Positions 37,641-49,267 of a stretch of 64,000 nt of DNA are shown piece by piece. The stretch is from Takakia lepidozioides (lineage: Eukaryota > Streptophyta > Takakiopsida > Takakiales > Takakiaceae). The notes beneath the pieces were generated by a model, which was not told the DNA's origin, ran no database searches, and saw only the letters and a program-made list of their open reading frames with translations. The translations under genes were made by a program, and so were the position numbers. Within the stretch, counting starts at the first letter, position 1, and each line of letters opens with the position of its first letter. The stretch is from assembly GCA_030704615.1 (NCBI GenBank), contig CM060731.1, positions 64,894,756-64,958,755 of the forward strand, given 5' to 3'.

Positions 37641-38996
37641 TCCCTTTCATTTACCCTTACCCTTCATACGGGTAATTAAGTTGAATTTACCCTTACTCTT
37701 ATCCGTATATTGTGCGATATTTGTGCACACAGGAAGAACCTTCCGTAACCAACCATTGAATTTATGGTAAAGATAACCATATGGCACAACACATGTATGG
37801 ATTCTATGCAAACTGGAAAAATGACATGCACAACCTTTTGCTTGGTAATCCAGTATGATTATTTATGCAAAACTTGTGCATGTGTATCATCGGCACAACC
37901 TTTCAGAGGGCACCCATATTTGTTTGAATTTCTTTTTGCGTTTTGGTTTTGGAAAGGAGAAGAACAACCTCTTAGATGGTATATTTACAGAACAGCAGTC
38001 GGTAAGGTAACCATATAGATTTGGAATTGATTCAATTTGAGAAATGACAAAACCAACCTTTTGGAAGATAATATAGGGCCCACCCCCGAAAGAGGCAGTA
38101 GCCGCAAGGCGAAGTGGCTCTTAGTTACGCCGGCCTCGGCCGGAGTCCTCTCTCTCTCTTTGGAAGATAACTGTAACTGTTTGGATTTTTTGCACCCTTC
38201 CGAATAAAACATAAAATGACAACAACAACTAGGTAAAGCTACATGTTTCAAATTACTGCAATCTCAGAATTGGCAAAACCAACCTTCCGAAGATATGCTT
38301 GGATCTTTCGCAATCTGAAAAAGTGCATAAACAATCTTCCGGTCGGTACCAGTGTTTGGCGGGTATTACTTTCTTTAATACCAGCCGGGTACTGGTATTG
38401 AAACATAATTACTTTTCAATACCAGCCGATTCCACAGTATTAGAACACTCGCATTTTTTTTTTAAGGGAAATACCCGGGAGCGACCGCTCCTGCATGAGG
38501 CCCCTTAATTATAGTGAGAGGAGAAAATAAGGCATCAATGTCTTTTTTACTGAAGAGTGGAGACTCTGACAACTGCATCATTCTAGAATCCCAGCAATAT
38601 GTGGATGGAGGGTGGAGTTGTGTGTGAGGATGACTGTTTGTATCATACCTTTGTTGAAACAAGGATTCATTAGAGGAATGACATTGAGCAGAAATCACCT
38701 CTAGTGAGTTTTGCTGTATCTTTGGGGAACTGTTTGTTAAACACGTACATGGAATACTTTCAGGGCCTGGTACATCGGGATTTCTTCTTACTTTTCATTC
38801 CTTGCAATTTCCTCTGCAATTAGACTTCCTGTGACTTGCACTGTGCCAATCAATGGTGACTTGAGCTGTATCCTCACCACAGGCAGCACACACGGATCAA
38901 TCAATTTGATCTCTCATAAATAATACAACAAACAAGATACTAAGACCTTTCCAACTGCATGCTGGAAATGACCTCTTTCCTTTCAGGTTGTCCGGT
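37641..38996. other. Non-genic stretch
   Basis: No gene signal. 38350-38450 has GGTATTG / CAATACC inverted words. 38075-38160 is a GC-richer patch (CCGAAAGAGGC through CGGCCTCGGCCGG) of unknown origin. Confidence 0.4.
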
Positions 38997-39385
38997 TCAC
39001 CAGTAATCTCTACATATCATCTTGGAGGTGATGAGAGCGATTGGCATTGAGAACAATATGTTCTCAACCAACAAGCTTGGAAATGACCTTGCTTGGCGGT
39101 GTGGCAGTCACCACACACTCCAAGGTTTTCGTGGGCACGGGGATGCCTTAATAAGCCCAAAAGCAATGGTTATCTTCTCTTTATTCTAGCAAAGAGAAAA
39201 TTCGTTTTGACCATCGTGCAATCTGTGTCAGGCACATAGTCAGCCTCCTTCATTGATGTAGACAATGTTTTGAGCTCGACATGGATTTCCTCGATCTTTG
39301 GATGTGATTTGCTGGTTCTCTACCTCAAAGCTGCTTCGCCTTAATCTGCATCTTGACACCTGCTTACTTCCCTCACTCTTCATTC
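38997..39385 (-). pseudogene. Decayed DYW-domain tail of the adjacent PPR gene
   Basis: Just past the PPR ORF stop, the minus strand still reads S-H-P-K-I-E-E-I-H-V-E-L-K-x-L, then M-K-E-A-D-Y-V-P-D-T. After an indel come E-N-L-G-V-C-G-D-C-H-T-A and V-I-S-K-L-V-G-(stop)-E-H-I-V, then N-R-S-H-H and a final C-R-D-Y-W-stop at 38997-39008. This is the order of a DYW cytidine-deaminase domain, with the C-x-x-C-H zinc ligands still visible. The E motifs that should sit between are deleted, the H-S-E catalytic segment is unrecognisable, and at least three frame changes and two stops are present. The domain cannot be made as one protein. Confidence 0.75.
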
Positions 39386-39389
39386 ATTC

Positions 39390-41108
39390 TTACTCACTCT
39401 TGAGAATGCTTTGAGCTGCACGTTCTGCCACCTCCACATCGAAGTGAATTCTGCAGGCCCCAAGCAAGGCCCTCCATTCTGCAGCACCTGCTCTGATTGG
39501 CATGTTGCTGATGAAGTCCTCTGCCTCATCCAATCGCCCTGCACGGCCAAGAAGGTCCACCATGCAACCAAGATGCTCCAACGTAAAGGTGACGTGGTGA
39601 TCTCGACTCATGGAATCAAAGTAGTGACGGCCCTCGTCCACTAACCCCACATGGCTACATGCAGAGAGAAGAGATGTGAAGGTGATACTGCTTGGTTCAA
39701 GGCCTTCCCGTTGCATTTGTTCAAAGAGTTGCAAGGCCTCCCTACCACAACCATGCTGAGCATATCCTGCGATCATGACATTCCATGAGACCAAATTTCG
39801 TTGAGGCATATTGTCGAACACTTGCTGTGCATCCTTCATGCTTCCACATTTGGCATACATATCAGCCAGGGCAGTCTCCAGAATAACATCTGCCGCGACT
39901 CCAGCTTTGATAATGTCAGCATGGACACCCTTGCCTTTTTTTAGCACTCCTAGGCTGGCACACGCGTTCACAATGCCAATGAATGTGACCCTATTGGGCA
40001 TCACCCCTTTCAGCTGCATTTGCTCGTAGAACTCAAAAGCCTCACTACCAAACCCATGCTCAGCATATCCTGCGATCATTGCACTCCATGAGATCACATC
40101 ACGATGAGCTAGATTGTTGAACACTTGACATGCATCCTTCATGCTCCCGCATTTGGCATACATGTCAACAAGGCTATTTTCCAGCACGATATATGAGCCT
40201 ATTCCAGCTTTGACGATGTCAGCATGGACCTCTTTGCCCTTTTCCAGGGCCCCTAGGTTGGCACATGCATTTAGAACAGAAACAAATGTGACCCTGTTGG
40301 GGGTCACCCTTTCCCATTGCATTTGCTCATAGATCTCCAATGCCTCCTTAGCAAACCCATGCTGAGCATATCCAGCGATCATAGCATTCCAAGAGACCAC
40401 ATCTCGTTTAGCCATACTGTTAAACACTTGACGTGCATCCGCCATGCTCCCGCATTTGGCATACATATCGGCAAGGGCAGTCTCCAGGATGGTATCTGGC
40501 ACAGTTCCAGCTTTAATGATGTCAGCATGGACCTCTTTGCCTTTTTCCAGGGCTTCTAGGCTGGCGCATGCATTGAGAACACAATTGAATGTGATCTTAT
40601 CAGGCATCACCCCTTCCTGTCGCATTTGCTCATAGATCCTGAAAGCCTCCTTTGTACGACCATGCTTGGCATATCCGCCTATCATTGTGTTCCACGTAAA
40701 TATATCTCGGTGAGGAATTTTGTCAAACACTAGGTGTGCATCCACCATGCTCCCGCACTTGGCATACATGTTGATCAGCGTGTTGAGTAGAAAGATCTTT
40801 GGCTTTAATCCACTTTGGACGATGTGGGCATGCACCTGCTTTCCCTCTGCAAGGTCTTTCCTGTTGATGCATTCCTGCAAAATGCAGACATACATACTGG
40901 AGTCTGCCTGAGTGTCTCTTTGGTTCAAAATTTGCACTGCCTCTTTCAGTTGTCCTGTCTTACATAGTGTCCTAACTGTACCAGAACAGTTCTTGTTGAC
41001 TCCCACTGTTGGTCCTCTTTCAAAGGCAGAGGTGATGATGGAGGAGGTGCTACCCCTCCCACAAGTCTTATGTCCAGCACAAACCTGTTTCTGATTCAAC
41101 CCTGCCAT
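39390..41108 (-). CDS. PLS-class PPR protein, C terminus truncated
   Basis: An uninterrupted 572-codon ORF from ATG 41108. After a basic N-terminal region of about 50 residues that could be an organelle transit peptide, PLS triplets follow with a strict 101-residue period: M-Y-A-K-C-G-S starts at residues 114, 215, 316 and 417. Each triplet holds D-V-(V/I)-S-W-x-x-M-I-A-G-Y-A, N-A-C-A-x-L and G-K-E-V-H-A-D-I. The end has L-L-G-R-A-G-R-L-D-E-A and W-R-A-L-L-G-A-C-R-I-H, the usual lead-in to E motifs, but the frame stops at I-L-K-S-E. Intact relatives are organellar RNA-binding, usually RNA-editing, factors. AAGA|GTGAGTAAG at the stop would serve as a splice donor, but the DYW remnant downstream is broken in any frame. 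It may still make a PPR-only protein. Confidence 0.8.
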   Translation of the reverse strand: MAGLNQKQVCAGHKTCGRGSTSSIITSAFERGPTVGVNKNCSGTVRTLCKTGQLKEAVQILNQRDTQADSSMYVCILQECINRKDLAEGKQVHAHIVQSGLKPKIFLLNTLINMYAKCGSMVDAHLVFDKIPHRDIFTWNTMIGGYAKHGRTKEAFRIYEQMRQEGVMPDKITFNCVLNACASLEALEKGKEVHADIIKAGTVPDTILETALADMYAKCGSMADARQVFNSMAKRDVVSWNAMIAGYAQHGFAKEALEIYEQMQWERVTPNRVTFVSVLNACANLGALEKGKEVHADIVKAGIGSYIVLENSLVDMYAKCGSMKDACQVFNNLAHRDVISWSAMIAGYAEHGFGSEAFEFYEQMQLKGVMPNRVTFIGIVNACASLGVLKKGKGVHADIIKAGVAADVILETALADMYAKCGSMKDAQQVFDNMPQRNLVSWNVMIAGYAQHGCGREALQLFEQMQREGLEPSSITFTSLLSACSHVGLVDEGRHYFDSMSRDHHVTFTLEHLGCMVDLLGRAGRLDEAEDFISNMPIRAGAAEWRALLGACRIHFDVEVAERAAQSILKSE

Positions 41109-42639
41109 CCTGCAATTTATCTGTTATTGAAAACTGAAACTCAATAAAATACCCGTTTCTTCAGGAGGATAGGCTCCACTATTGAAGTCATCTACTTTTG
41201 GGTATATGGCATCTCAATCTATTCCTATGAGTTGGAAGCCATAAAACATCAGAGCATAACACTGAATGTATTCTTGGCCTTGAGCTCCATGGTGTGCATC
41301 GACACTAGAAATATCACCAGATTGAGCTTGATGTCATATCATGGCAGCTAGCTCTGTTTTCACCAGCGGAGGGTTCCACCAACTCTCAATTCAAATGAGC
41401 TCCTTCGTGAGCTAGTGTCTGAAGTCTGGTGATCTTGGACCTCTCTGTGAAAACCAGCTGCATACACCTGAGCAGCTGCACCTTCAACCACATCCTTGCG
41501 ATCATCAAAGCTTCAAGCATAATGTTCAATAGCAGGGAAAAACCTTGAACAACCTACTTTCATGCCTGGCTAGTACCGAAAAACAACCTATTAGTAGGAA
41601 AAGTAGGCACCAGCTGCTTTTCAGACAAAGACCAGAAATTCTCATTAATTTGAGCAACTGAATATAAATCCACCGCACAAACATCTGCATGTCAGCTTCT
41701 GCCGATTGAATTCTTAAGGAAGCTAGCCTCACCTTATTAAACCTGTTGTCCAACCACTGTGAAGAATCTGAGAACTCTTGCCAGATCTGTTTTGCGCTCT
41801 TTGCTTGACCTGGTGCACACTACAAGAACATGAAAATTTTGCCAGATTCCATTTGCCTCAGTGTCTATCAAGGTGTGCTTTTGCAGGTTTGGATAAAACT
41901 TTGCGGGGTTGCCCACTTCTCTGATACATGCACATAAGAAAATAACAGAGCAAGAAACCTCTGTTACTGAAGGAGCTTGTGAGGGTCAAGGTCCCTCATT
42001 AAGCGCACAGGGTGTGGGTGATACTTACATTTCTCATCAGCCCATATTCTGTCCTGGACCATAGACTGAATCATCACCAGATAGTGCTGGACCATGAATT
42101 CTGGTGGCTAGCTCTGTGCAACCCACAATCCTGTGTGTGGTTATGTCTGAAGTCTATGATCTTGGACTTCTCTGTAACATACAGCATTAGGAACCTGAGC
42201 AGCCATAGCTTCAACCACAGCCTTGCATAGATCTAGGCTACAATCAAAGACTGGCGATTGTAGCTCACTTGTGGAACTTCCATCGGGGTTTAAGAGGGCT
42301 ACGCGGAGCCCTTTCGTAATTCTCACCCTGAGACAAAATGTGGTATAAACAGGTTCTCCCACACGAACTATGGTCGCAAGCCAAAAGAAGCGGACGACAC
42401 ATTCTCCCACGCGCACGGTTTAGAGAACCAAGAAAAAAGAACGTGTCTATAGTCTAAACCTTGCTTCGATTGCTCGGCAGGCTGAGGTCAAAAACCCACC
42501 ACTTCAGCTGTATCCCGATTTCGACTCCACAGTTGAGCCCGTTACTTTGCCCCATGATGTGAGAGGCCTCTACCACGATCAACGCAAGACGAAGGAACGG
42601 ACTTGCTCCATGGACGCCCATGAGCCCATGAGAGAGCGC
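41109..42639. other. Non-genic stretch
   Basis: 5' flank of the PPR gene. Short frames (41526-41753, 42141-42416 minus) show no family motif. TCTGAAGTCTGGTGATCTTGGAC (41418) and GTCTGAAGTCTATGATCTTGGAC (42146) mark a diverged duplication about 730 bp apart. Confidence 0.45.
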
Positions 42640-43619
42640 CCAGCATGATAACAGGGTATACCAAGCATGGGTTTGGTAGGGAGGCTTGCAATCTCTATGA
42701 GGAAATGCAACAGGAAGGGGTCACACCCAACATGGTCACGTTCATTTGGGTTCTCAACGCCTGTGCCAGCCTTGGAGCCCTGAAGAAAGGCAAAGAGGTC
42801 CATGCTCATATCATTAAAGGTGGAATTTCACCAGATATTGTTACAAGTATACCCTAGTCCACATGTATTCCAAGTGCGGAAGCCTAAAGGATGCACGTCA
42901 AGTGTTAGATAATATGGCTACACCAAATGTGGTCTGTTGGAGTGCAATGATTGCAGGGTATGCTCAGCATGGTTGTGGTAGGGAGGCTTTCATGATCTAC
43001 GAGCAAATGCAAAGGGAAGGGTTGATACCCAACAGGGTCACTTTCATTTGCATCCTGGATGTGTGTGCAAGCCTAGGAGCTCTGGAAAAGGGCAAAAATG
43101 TCCATGCAGATATCATCAAAGCTGAGATTTTGCTAGATATAAATTTGGAGACTGTCCTTTCTGACATGTATACCAAAATGCAGCAGCATGAAAGATGCAC
43201 GTCGAGTCTTTGACAATATGGCTAAATGAAATATTGTATCATGGAGCGTCATGATTGCAGGATATACTCAACATGGGTACGCTAGGGAAGCTTTCAAGAT
43301 CTATGAGCAAATGGTTCAGGAAGGGGTGAGGCCAGACAAGGTTACATTCAATTGTGTTCTCAATGCCTGTGCCAGTCTAGGAGCCCTGGAAAAGGGCAAA
43401 GATGTCTATGCTGATATGAGCAAAAGAAAAATTGCACCGGATATCATTCTGGAGAATACCCTTGTTGACATGTATTGCAAATGTGGGGGTGTAAAGGATG
43501 CATGTCAAGTGTTTGACAATATGCTTCACGGGGATGTGGTGTCATGGGATGCCATGATTTCTGGGTTTCATCAGCAAGGGTGCGGTAGGGAGGCCATCCA
43601 ATTATTCCCACATCTTTGA
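42640..43619 (+). pseudogene. PPR pseudogene with frameshifts
   Basis: Three consecutive pieces in different frames: 42645-42857 (MITGYTKHGFGREA through G-K-E-V-H-A-H-I-I-K-G-G), 42863-43213 (MYSKCGSLKDARQVL through D-I-I-K-A-E) and 43215-43619 (S-M-K-D-A-R-R-V-F, then a stop in M-A-K-(stop)-N-I-V, then M-I-A-G-Y-T-Q-H to E-A-I-Q-L-F-P-H-L). Together they are about three PLS triplets close to those of the minus-strand PPR gene 1.5 kb away, in inverted orientation. Frameshifts near 42850 and 43185 and an internal stop near 43226 mean it cannot work as one protein. Confidence 0.8.
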
Positions 43620-43734
43620 ATCCAAATTTTGAAGCATTTGATCATTGCTATAAAAATTGACTCCTGCTGAAGCGAGCTATGATGTCACTGCAGCCCGAAG
43701 GGCTATTGCCTTCTGTATGGAAGGTGGCACCATC

Positions 43735-43905
43735 TAATGGGCAGGAATGTGGTTGCCCTACGACTCCGAAGGCCCAAGGTACCCACACTAGTGACTGCGA
43801 TTTGTTACGGTTGGGTTGGCTATAATGGGACTCCAACTTTTGTGGCATTTGAATCCACGACCACTTGTTTGGTAGCCTTGTGCCCTAACCACTCGGCCCA
43901 TCTGT
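43735..43905 (-). mobile_element. tRNA-Ser/Leu-like SINE
   Basis: On the minus strand it reads GGCCGAGTGGTTAGGGCACA (A box of Ser/Leu tRNA type), then GTGGATTCAAATGCC (B box) about 40 bp on. An unrelated tail follows to about 43735 (GGGTACCTTGGGCC). It lacks a tRNA acceptor stem, so it is a SINE and not a tRNA gene. Confidence 0.55.
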
Positions 43906-45388
43906 TCGATGTTTCACTGCCATAGTACAAATAACAAGATGAAATCTGAGGAAAGAAATGTTGAATGGATAACAGTGACGAGAGAATGAAGGAAATGAAT
44001 GAAGTAGCTATGAATCCTTTGCTCGCAATAAATGTTAGCTTGGAAGTAGTTTGAAGGTTAGTTATAAGAGGTAAAATTCTGAACGGAGGTCCTTTCTCAT
44101 GTAGAAGTCTTCACTTGAACTGTTGTGGAACTTTCCGGGATTTGATAGACATTTTTTCTCACTGCCTTTCTTTTGACAGGCTCATATTTTTTTTGCCTTT
44201 TTTTGCCTGTCAAATGCCTTGTGACACGTGCAAATATCAGCCTTGCTCCCAGGGCAGACTCAGAATCTTATATTTTTCAAATACAAAATCTGAAATTTTA
44301 TGCTAATTAAAACGGAATCCTGTCAGAGGTTGCACGGTGCATTAAGTTCTTACATTATTCCTATTATCTTCCATTTAAAACAGCTACCCATGCTCATTAA
44401 AATACAGTATTTGACTCTTCAATAATGATGAGTAGATTCTAGCTTTAATGTAACTACCCAGAGTCCCAGATCAATTTCCAGGCCATATAAGTTTTGCCAA
44501 GTAATAGAAGTGCCCGGGGAGTCGAATGCCCTGACACCCTGTCCGCGCGCCCAAGTGACAGCCCACCCGCCCCTCCCTTGGGCGACCCACCCTACGCGGT
44601 CGGCGACCGCGGTTCAATACATGAATACCCGAATTACATGATCGCCACACCCCCATGCCGTCCACATGCATGACGCCACATGCCTCGCGGCCATCCATGC
44701 CCCAACATGCATACATGCACATGACAGGCCACATGACAGGCCACATGACATAAGTATGAGATATGCCTAGATTCACTTTTTAATTGCAAGGATGCCATTC
44801 ACGTGCAAAATGTCTAAAGCAGTCTTTGTCCAGTAGCTTGGCATCCTCCACTTCCGTCGTGCCCTCGCAGTGTCACAATGGCCACCACCACCACTCTCCA
44901 TGATCTCTTTCATCCGTGTAATGGCATTGTCTTGCATGCTCTTGTGGAGGAGAATGATCGTTGGTGGCGCCACTTCAAACCTCGTCGATGGAGAGAATAT
45001 GCAAGAAAAACTGAGAACACACTTGCGACAGATTCACATATTTGTGTTTTGACCATACGAGCAACGATCACCAGACGGCCAGCAGTAGGAGCATCAAGCA
45101 GACCATTACCTAGGGTTCGTGGCATTCAAACTCTATGTATTTGGCTTTGCGAGGACGTATTGACTGTAACAAGTGTGTGTACTGACCGTGATCCGTTTGC
45201 TTTGCATTTTACAGACCTCATTACCTCATCACTATGGTGAAGCGAAGCACAATGATAGAGAATAGGCGCCAATACCATGAGGATTATGATAGTGACAAAT
45301 GGGTCGACCTCATTTGCGAGGTGCATCACTGATGTCATCATCAACAAACTCATCAAAAAACCAAGAGGAACGCCTTCTCTGATCAGTC
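43906..45388. other. Mostly non-genic stretch
   Basis: 44500-44640 is unusually GC-rich (CCCGCCCCTCCCTTGGGCG, GCGGTCGGCGACCGCGG). A CCACATGACAGG unit is repeated at 44720-44755. An ORF at 44878-45240 (plus) shows no recognised family and is not called. Confidence 0.4.
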
Positions 45389-47373
45389 ATGCTAGAGCCG
45401 AAGGCCCGCATTGAAGAACTGGGTGATCAGCACAGAAAACCATTCAAATGTATCTACTGCCACATTATTTACAAGGATAAGAAAAAGCTGAATGTTCACA
45501 AGATTAATGGTTGTGCTGAAGTAAACAGGAAGCTGAAGATGTATCCTATTTTTGAAGCTGGCCAACGAGCTGTGATGGAATAGGTTCTCATTGACAAAGG
45601 CTTCATGCCTAAGCGCAAATATAGTCACGCCATGGCCACAGGGAGTGTCACCAAGGAGGGCCCGAAGAAGGACGATATGCATGAGAAGGAAGTAACACCC
45701 GCTAAACGCAGGCGATTGGCGCCGTTGGCCATGAGAAAGAGAATGAAGAAGCCCCCCTTGTGGTGAAGTGACACCATAAGTTACGCTTCCTGCGGGAGGC
45801 GTCATACTTTTACTTTTTGAAGAAGCCCACCTCGCAGGAGCCCGCGCCTTCCCACCCTCGTATAGGCACTCACAATCATCAGACTCGAAAGCAGGGATTG
45901 AAGGTGCCTGAAGTATATGATATCAACAACACGACTGACTCGGACGACGCTTTCCAGCATGACGATGGCGTGGTGGACAAAGCACCTCTTCCCATTGCTG
46001 CTAGCCCACCTGCCCAGTCCTGTTTATCTTTAGAACAGAACAGAAGCCATTGCGCTCTTCAAAGAACAGGCATCGCATCTGCAATCGACTCTCCCTGTCC
46101 CTCCACGGATGAAGAATGTGGCACCGTGTGGATTTTGGTTCTTAAAAGATTTCAATCTGTTCCCCGATGGTTTTCCTGCGTTGGACGACCCCACATTCAC
46201 AGAATGTTTTGTCGCGCTCCTCACAATTGGAAACAACAAATTCAGGGAGTTATTTGCATCGACATATGGTCATTGGTATATGGAGCGCCAGGTACCTAAC
46301 CCACCCTACCTTACCCTCATCGTGTACATGATATTTCGTATTGTTCTTGCTGCTTCTCGTGTATTTCATGCGCATTTTAGGGCTTCAGCATGCGAATTCA
46401 ATGGTTGCAGGCAGATGCACCTGAAGACGAAAAAACAATAGTAAAGAAGATCACAGACGCATTGGCTGGGAAACAGATGAACACCTCTGTGGCGCATGGT
46501 GAAGTTTCAAATTTGCTCAGATACCATGCATTTCGCCAACAGAGTCTACGACCAGAAGTGAGTCTGCTGCACAAACAGAATTGCTGACATTGAGGGAGAC
46601 GTTTGTGAAAAGAAAATTGGAAGAGTGGGATCAGAGGAGGATCCGTGAGAAGGAACAAAAGGAATGGGGTTGGTCTCCCATATGGGTCGTGTTGAGCAGT
46701 GAACGCCCAGATTGTTTGAGCACTTACTCCTGGAATCATTCAAAGGAAGAATGCAGACAGGTCATGGACGTCCTTGCGCTGGCTAGACGAGGAGCAAACA
46801 TGAACTCGCTGGCCACATCCCTTTATGATCCTCAGGTTGATCCGCATCATGCGGATGACCCAGGTGGACCCGAACTTGCCTATTTCCACCATTGGCTTCA
46901 AACATTATCTCAATCTGAACCTGGCTGATGGCTTGCCCGAACATCTGCAGCTACACTGCTCAGTATAGGGTCTGTCATGTTTGGCAATATGCCAGACCCC
47001 ATTAAGGCCAAGATCGAGTTGGACGACGTTGTTGATGGTCTCATTGGGAACAGCGAAGCCCAACGGAAGTGTGTATTGGACAAAATATAAGCAAATCTCT
47101 TTGTCATCAGAATTAGAACAATCGGTGACATGGCAATTGCATTTCCCCAGCACTTTTCGGACGTTGTGGTGTGGGGCCACCACTCGTGATGTTAGAGAAG
47201 CGGCCCTCTATCAATTTGAGACTTGTCTCAAGCAGCGGGAGGATTTGTGGATTGGTTTGATGCGCATTTCCCCTGGTACGCTCCGTTCCTCTTTCCCAAT
47301 TCATTCTGCACTTTCTCGTAGTCTTTATGTCTGTCCATTTTTCATTCACACCACTGCAATGTCGACCAGGTGA
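45389..47373 (+). pseudogene. Unrecognised gene remnant with zinc-finger-like motif
   Basis: The frame at 45389 has P-F-K-C-I-Y-C-H-I-I-Y-K-D and V-H-K-I-N-G-C, a possible C-x2-C...H-x4-C zinc finger of the kind seen in plant transposases, then stops at 45581. Same-frame sequence continues to a lysine-rich M-R-K-R-M-K-K-P-P split by a SINE. Beyond the SINE it resumes as K-K-P-T-S-Q-E-P (45824) with an acidic D-S-D-D-A-F-Q-H-D-D-G stretch. After a frameshift near 46030 it reads G-F-W-F-L-K-D-F-N-L-F-P-D-G and G-H-W-Y-M-E-R-Q (to about 46290), with possible further exons at 46382-46560 and 46570-46928. I do not recognise the family. Stops, a frameshift and the insertion show it is not an active gene. 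Confidence 0.35.
45755..45817 (+). mobile_element. 5'-truncated SINE insertion with 11-bp TSD
   Basis: A 63-bp insert ending GACACCATAAGTTACGCTTCC, GGGAGGCGTCATACTTTTA, the same 3' end as the SINEs at 7249 and 59556. It is flanked by TGAAGAAGCCC at 45744-45754 and 45818-45828. The host frame on the two sides joins (K-K-P | T-S-Q-E-P), confirming the insertion. Confidence 0.8.
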
Positions 47374-47556
47374 TCAATATACATTCAGCTGGATATTAAA
47401 ACTCATACAACCACAAGTTATATATAAAGTTTTTTTTTGAGGAAAAAAATTAGGATCTATATGATGCCTTCAGTTGACCTCGGGCTCTTTTAGGAAAGGG
47501 AAGGTTAGAGCTCAACTATCATTTGGTAGTATCAACTGAGGGTTGTTTCTTCTCTT

Positions 47557-47972
47557 TGTCATGGTTTTAGTCATGGTTATCTAGAATTACCTACTTCTAG
47601 TTAACTAGGACATTTTAGATATTTATATTTATATTTTGTGTGTTGGGACTTCATTTGGTCTCACATGCCAAGTGAGGTGTCAAGCCTCACTTGAGACATG
47701 GAGATAGGTTTTCCCCTTGTGAGTGTTGAGGAGGCTCATCTTCTTGTAGTTGAGCCTCCATGAGCTTCTCTCACCTCCATAGCTCGGTATTGAGAGGGAG
47801 TGTGTTGAGGGCTTTGTAAGGTGGATTCCTTTAGCAAAGGTGCCATTGGCTTGACTTAATTTATGTGATAGAGTGGATTTCACTTGGAAGGACTAGGGCT
47901 TGTTCTTCATGTGATTGCTTCATGCTTTGAGAGCTTTCATTGTCTTCTACTTCTCTCATTTATCATCTCTTA
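47557..47972 (+). repeat. 5' LTR (shared part)
   Basis: Begins TGTCATGGTTTTAGTCATGG and matches 56556-56973 almost base for base up to CATCTCTTA, where the two copies diverge. 5' flank GTTTCTTCTCTT is unlike the sequence before the 3' copy. Confidence 0.8.
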
Positions 47973-49259
47973 TCACTACAAGAAGATCACCTTATGCTTG
48001 TGAGTGCGGAGTGTAAGGATTAGTTTTGCACTTGTATTTTAAAGAGGTTGAGAGCTAGGAGAATTTAGCTCTTGTATCACAAGGCTTGCAAGGGGTTGCA
48101 AGGAAAGGAATTGCAAGGAAGTTGGAGAGCTTGAGAAGAAAGCTCTTGAGTTACAAGATTTTGCAAGGATTGTAAGGAGGAAGTCTTGTGTGTGTGTGGA
48201 AGCATGGATTCTAGGGTTTGAGAATCCTTTGTATGCATTATGGAGTCGATGGTGTGCGCCATGGCTTGTGGAGAGTGACTAAAGGCTTGTTAGTGCTCAT
48301 TTTACTATCAAGCTAGGGTTAAGCAAGTTCAAAGTGTGGATGTTGTGGAAGAGAAGCCAAGGAGCTATATATGCTTGGGCTTGAAGACAACAAGGGCAAG
48401 CACTTGGAGAGCACTAAGAAGCTCAAGAGGTTTTGAAAGGGAGCATGTGAAGAAATCTTCCAATCATGGTGGTGTGGAGCCAAGCTTAGGGTGCCATTGG
48501 AAGGACTTGGAGAACATGTGGTGGGAAATCCTTGAAGGGAAATCATCATTCAATGTATGCATAGCTTCACCCTAACTATGTAATGTGACAAGAGGGGGAG
48601 GCAATACTTGGCTATTCATGCTCTTGGTAGTGCGAGCTTTGTGGTGGATAGTTGACCAAGCAAGTGGTGCATGTGTGGAGCATGCTCGCTTGAGTTTGTA
48701 AATTCAAGTTTGAGAAGGGGAACTCTTGACCTAGCAAGAGGTGAAGGCCTTTGAGATCCATTTGTGTGTGAAGTGGAGAGGTGTTGATTCATGTTATGAG
48801 AAGGAAAACAACACATATGCCAAGAGGTCATGAAACATGCATTCAAATGACCACGGGAAGCACATGGATGATGGATTGGTGCAAGACCCCAAATGAGGCA
48901 TATGGCGTGAGAGTGGGATCCAAGGCGGATTGCTTGGGAGCATTATTGTAAGTGACAAGCATTGCTCCTACACATTGAGATAATTTGTGTTGATTTGGAG
49001 CAATTGTCAAGTGATGAGGAGACAAATGCATGATTGTTCGGCAATGGAGATATGGTAGTTTGCAATCAAATCCCAAGGACTAGAAGGGGGATTGATTTGG
49101 TGGACAATGACTTGCAAGTTGAGTTGGACCACTCTTGGTTGCACATTGGGGTGGAAGAGAGCAAGAAGATGCCTCTTATGACCACCTAGAGTTGCTTGAG
49201 TAGAAGCATAGAAGTCAAGGACTTGCATTCTAGCTCTTCATTACAAACCCTAGAAGTGT
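47973..49259 (+). other. 5' leader of the retrotransposon or distal LTR
   Basis: G-rich on the plus strand, with many TTGCAAGGA / GAGAGCTT(G/C)AG words (48060-48180). No protein signal. It lies between the shared LTR part and the tandem hairpin repeat, and is either untranslated leader or the part of the LTR missing from the 3' copy. Confidence 0.4.
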
Positions 49260-49267
49260 ATGCTCAG

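Noticed and set aside
39811-40911. Plus-strand frames repeating LPHLAYMSAR-like words
   Set aside because: Antisense of the PPR repeats on the minus strand.
44878-45240. 120-codon plus-strand ORF
   Set aside because: No motif, no neighbour support, composition like surrounding non-coding DNA.
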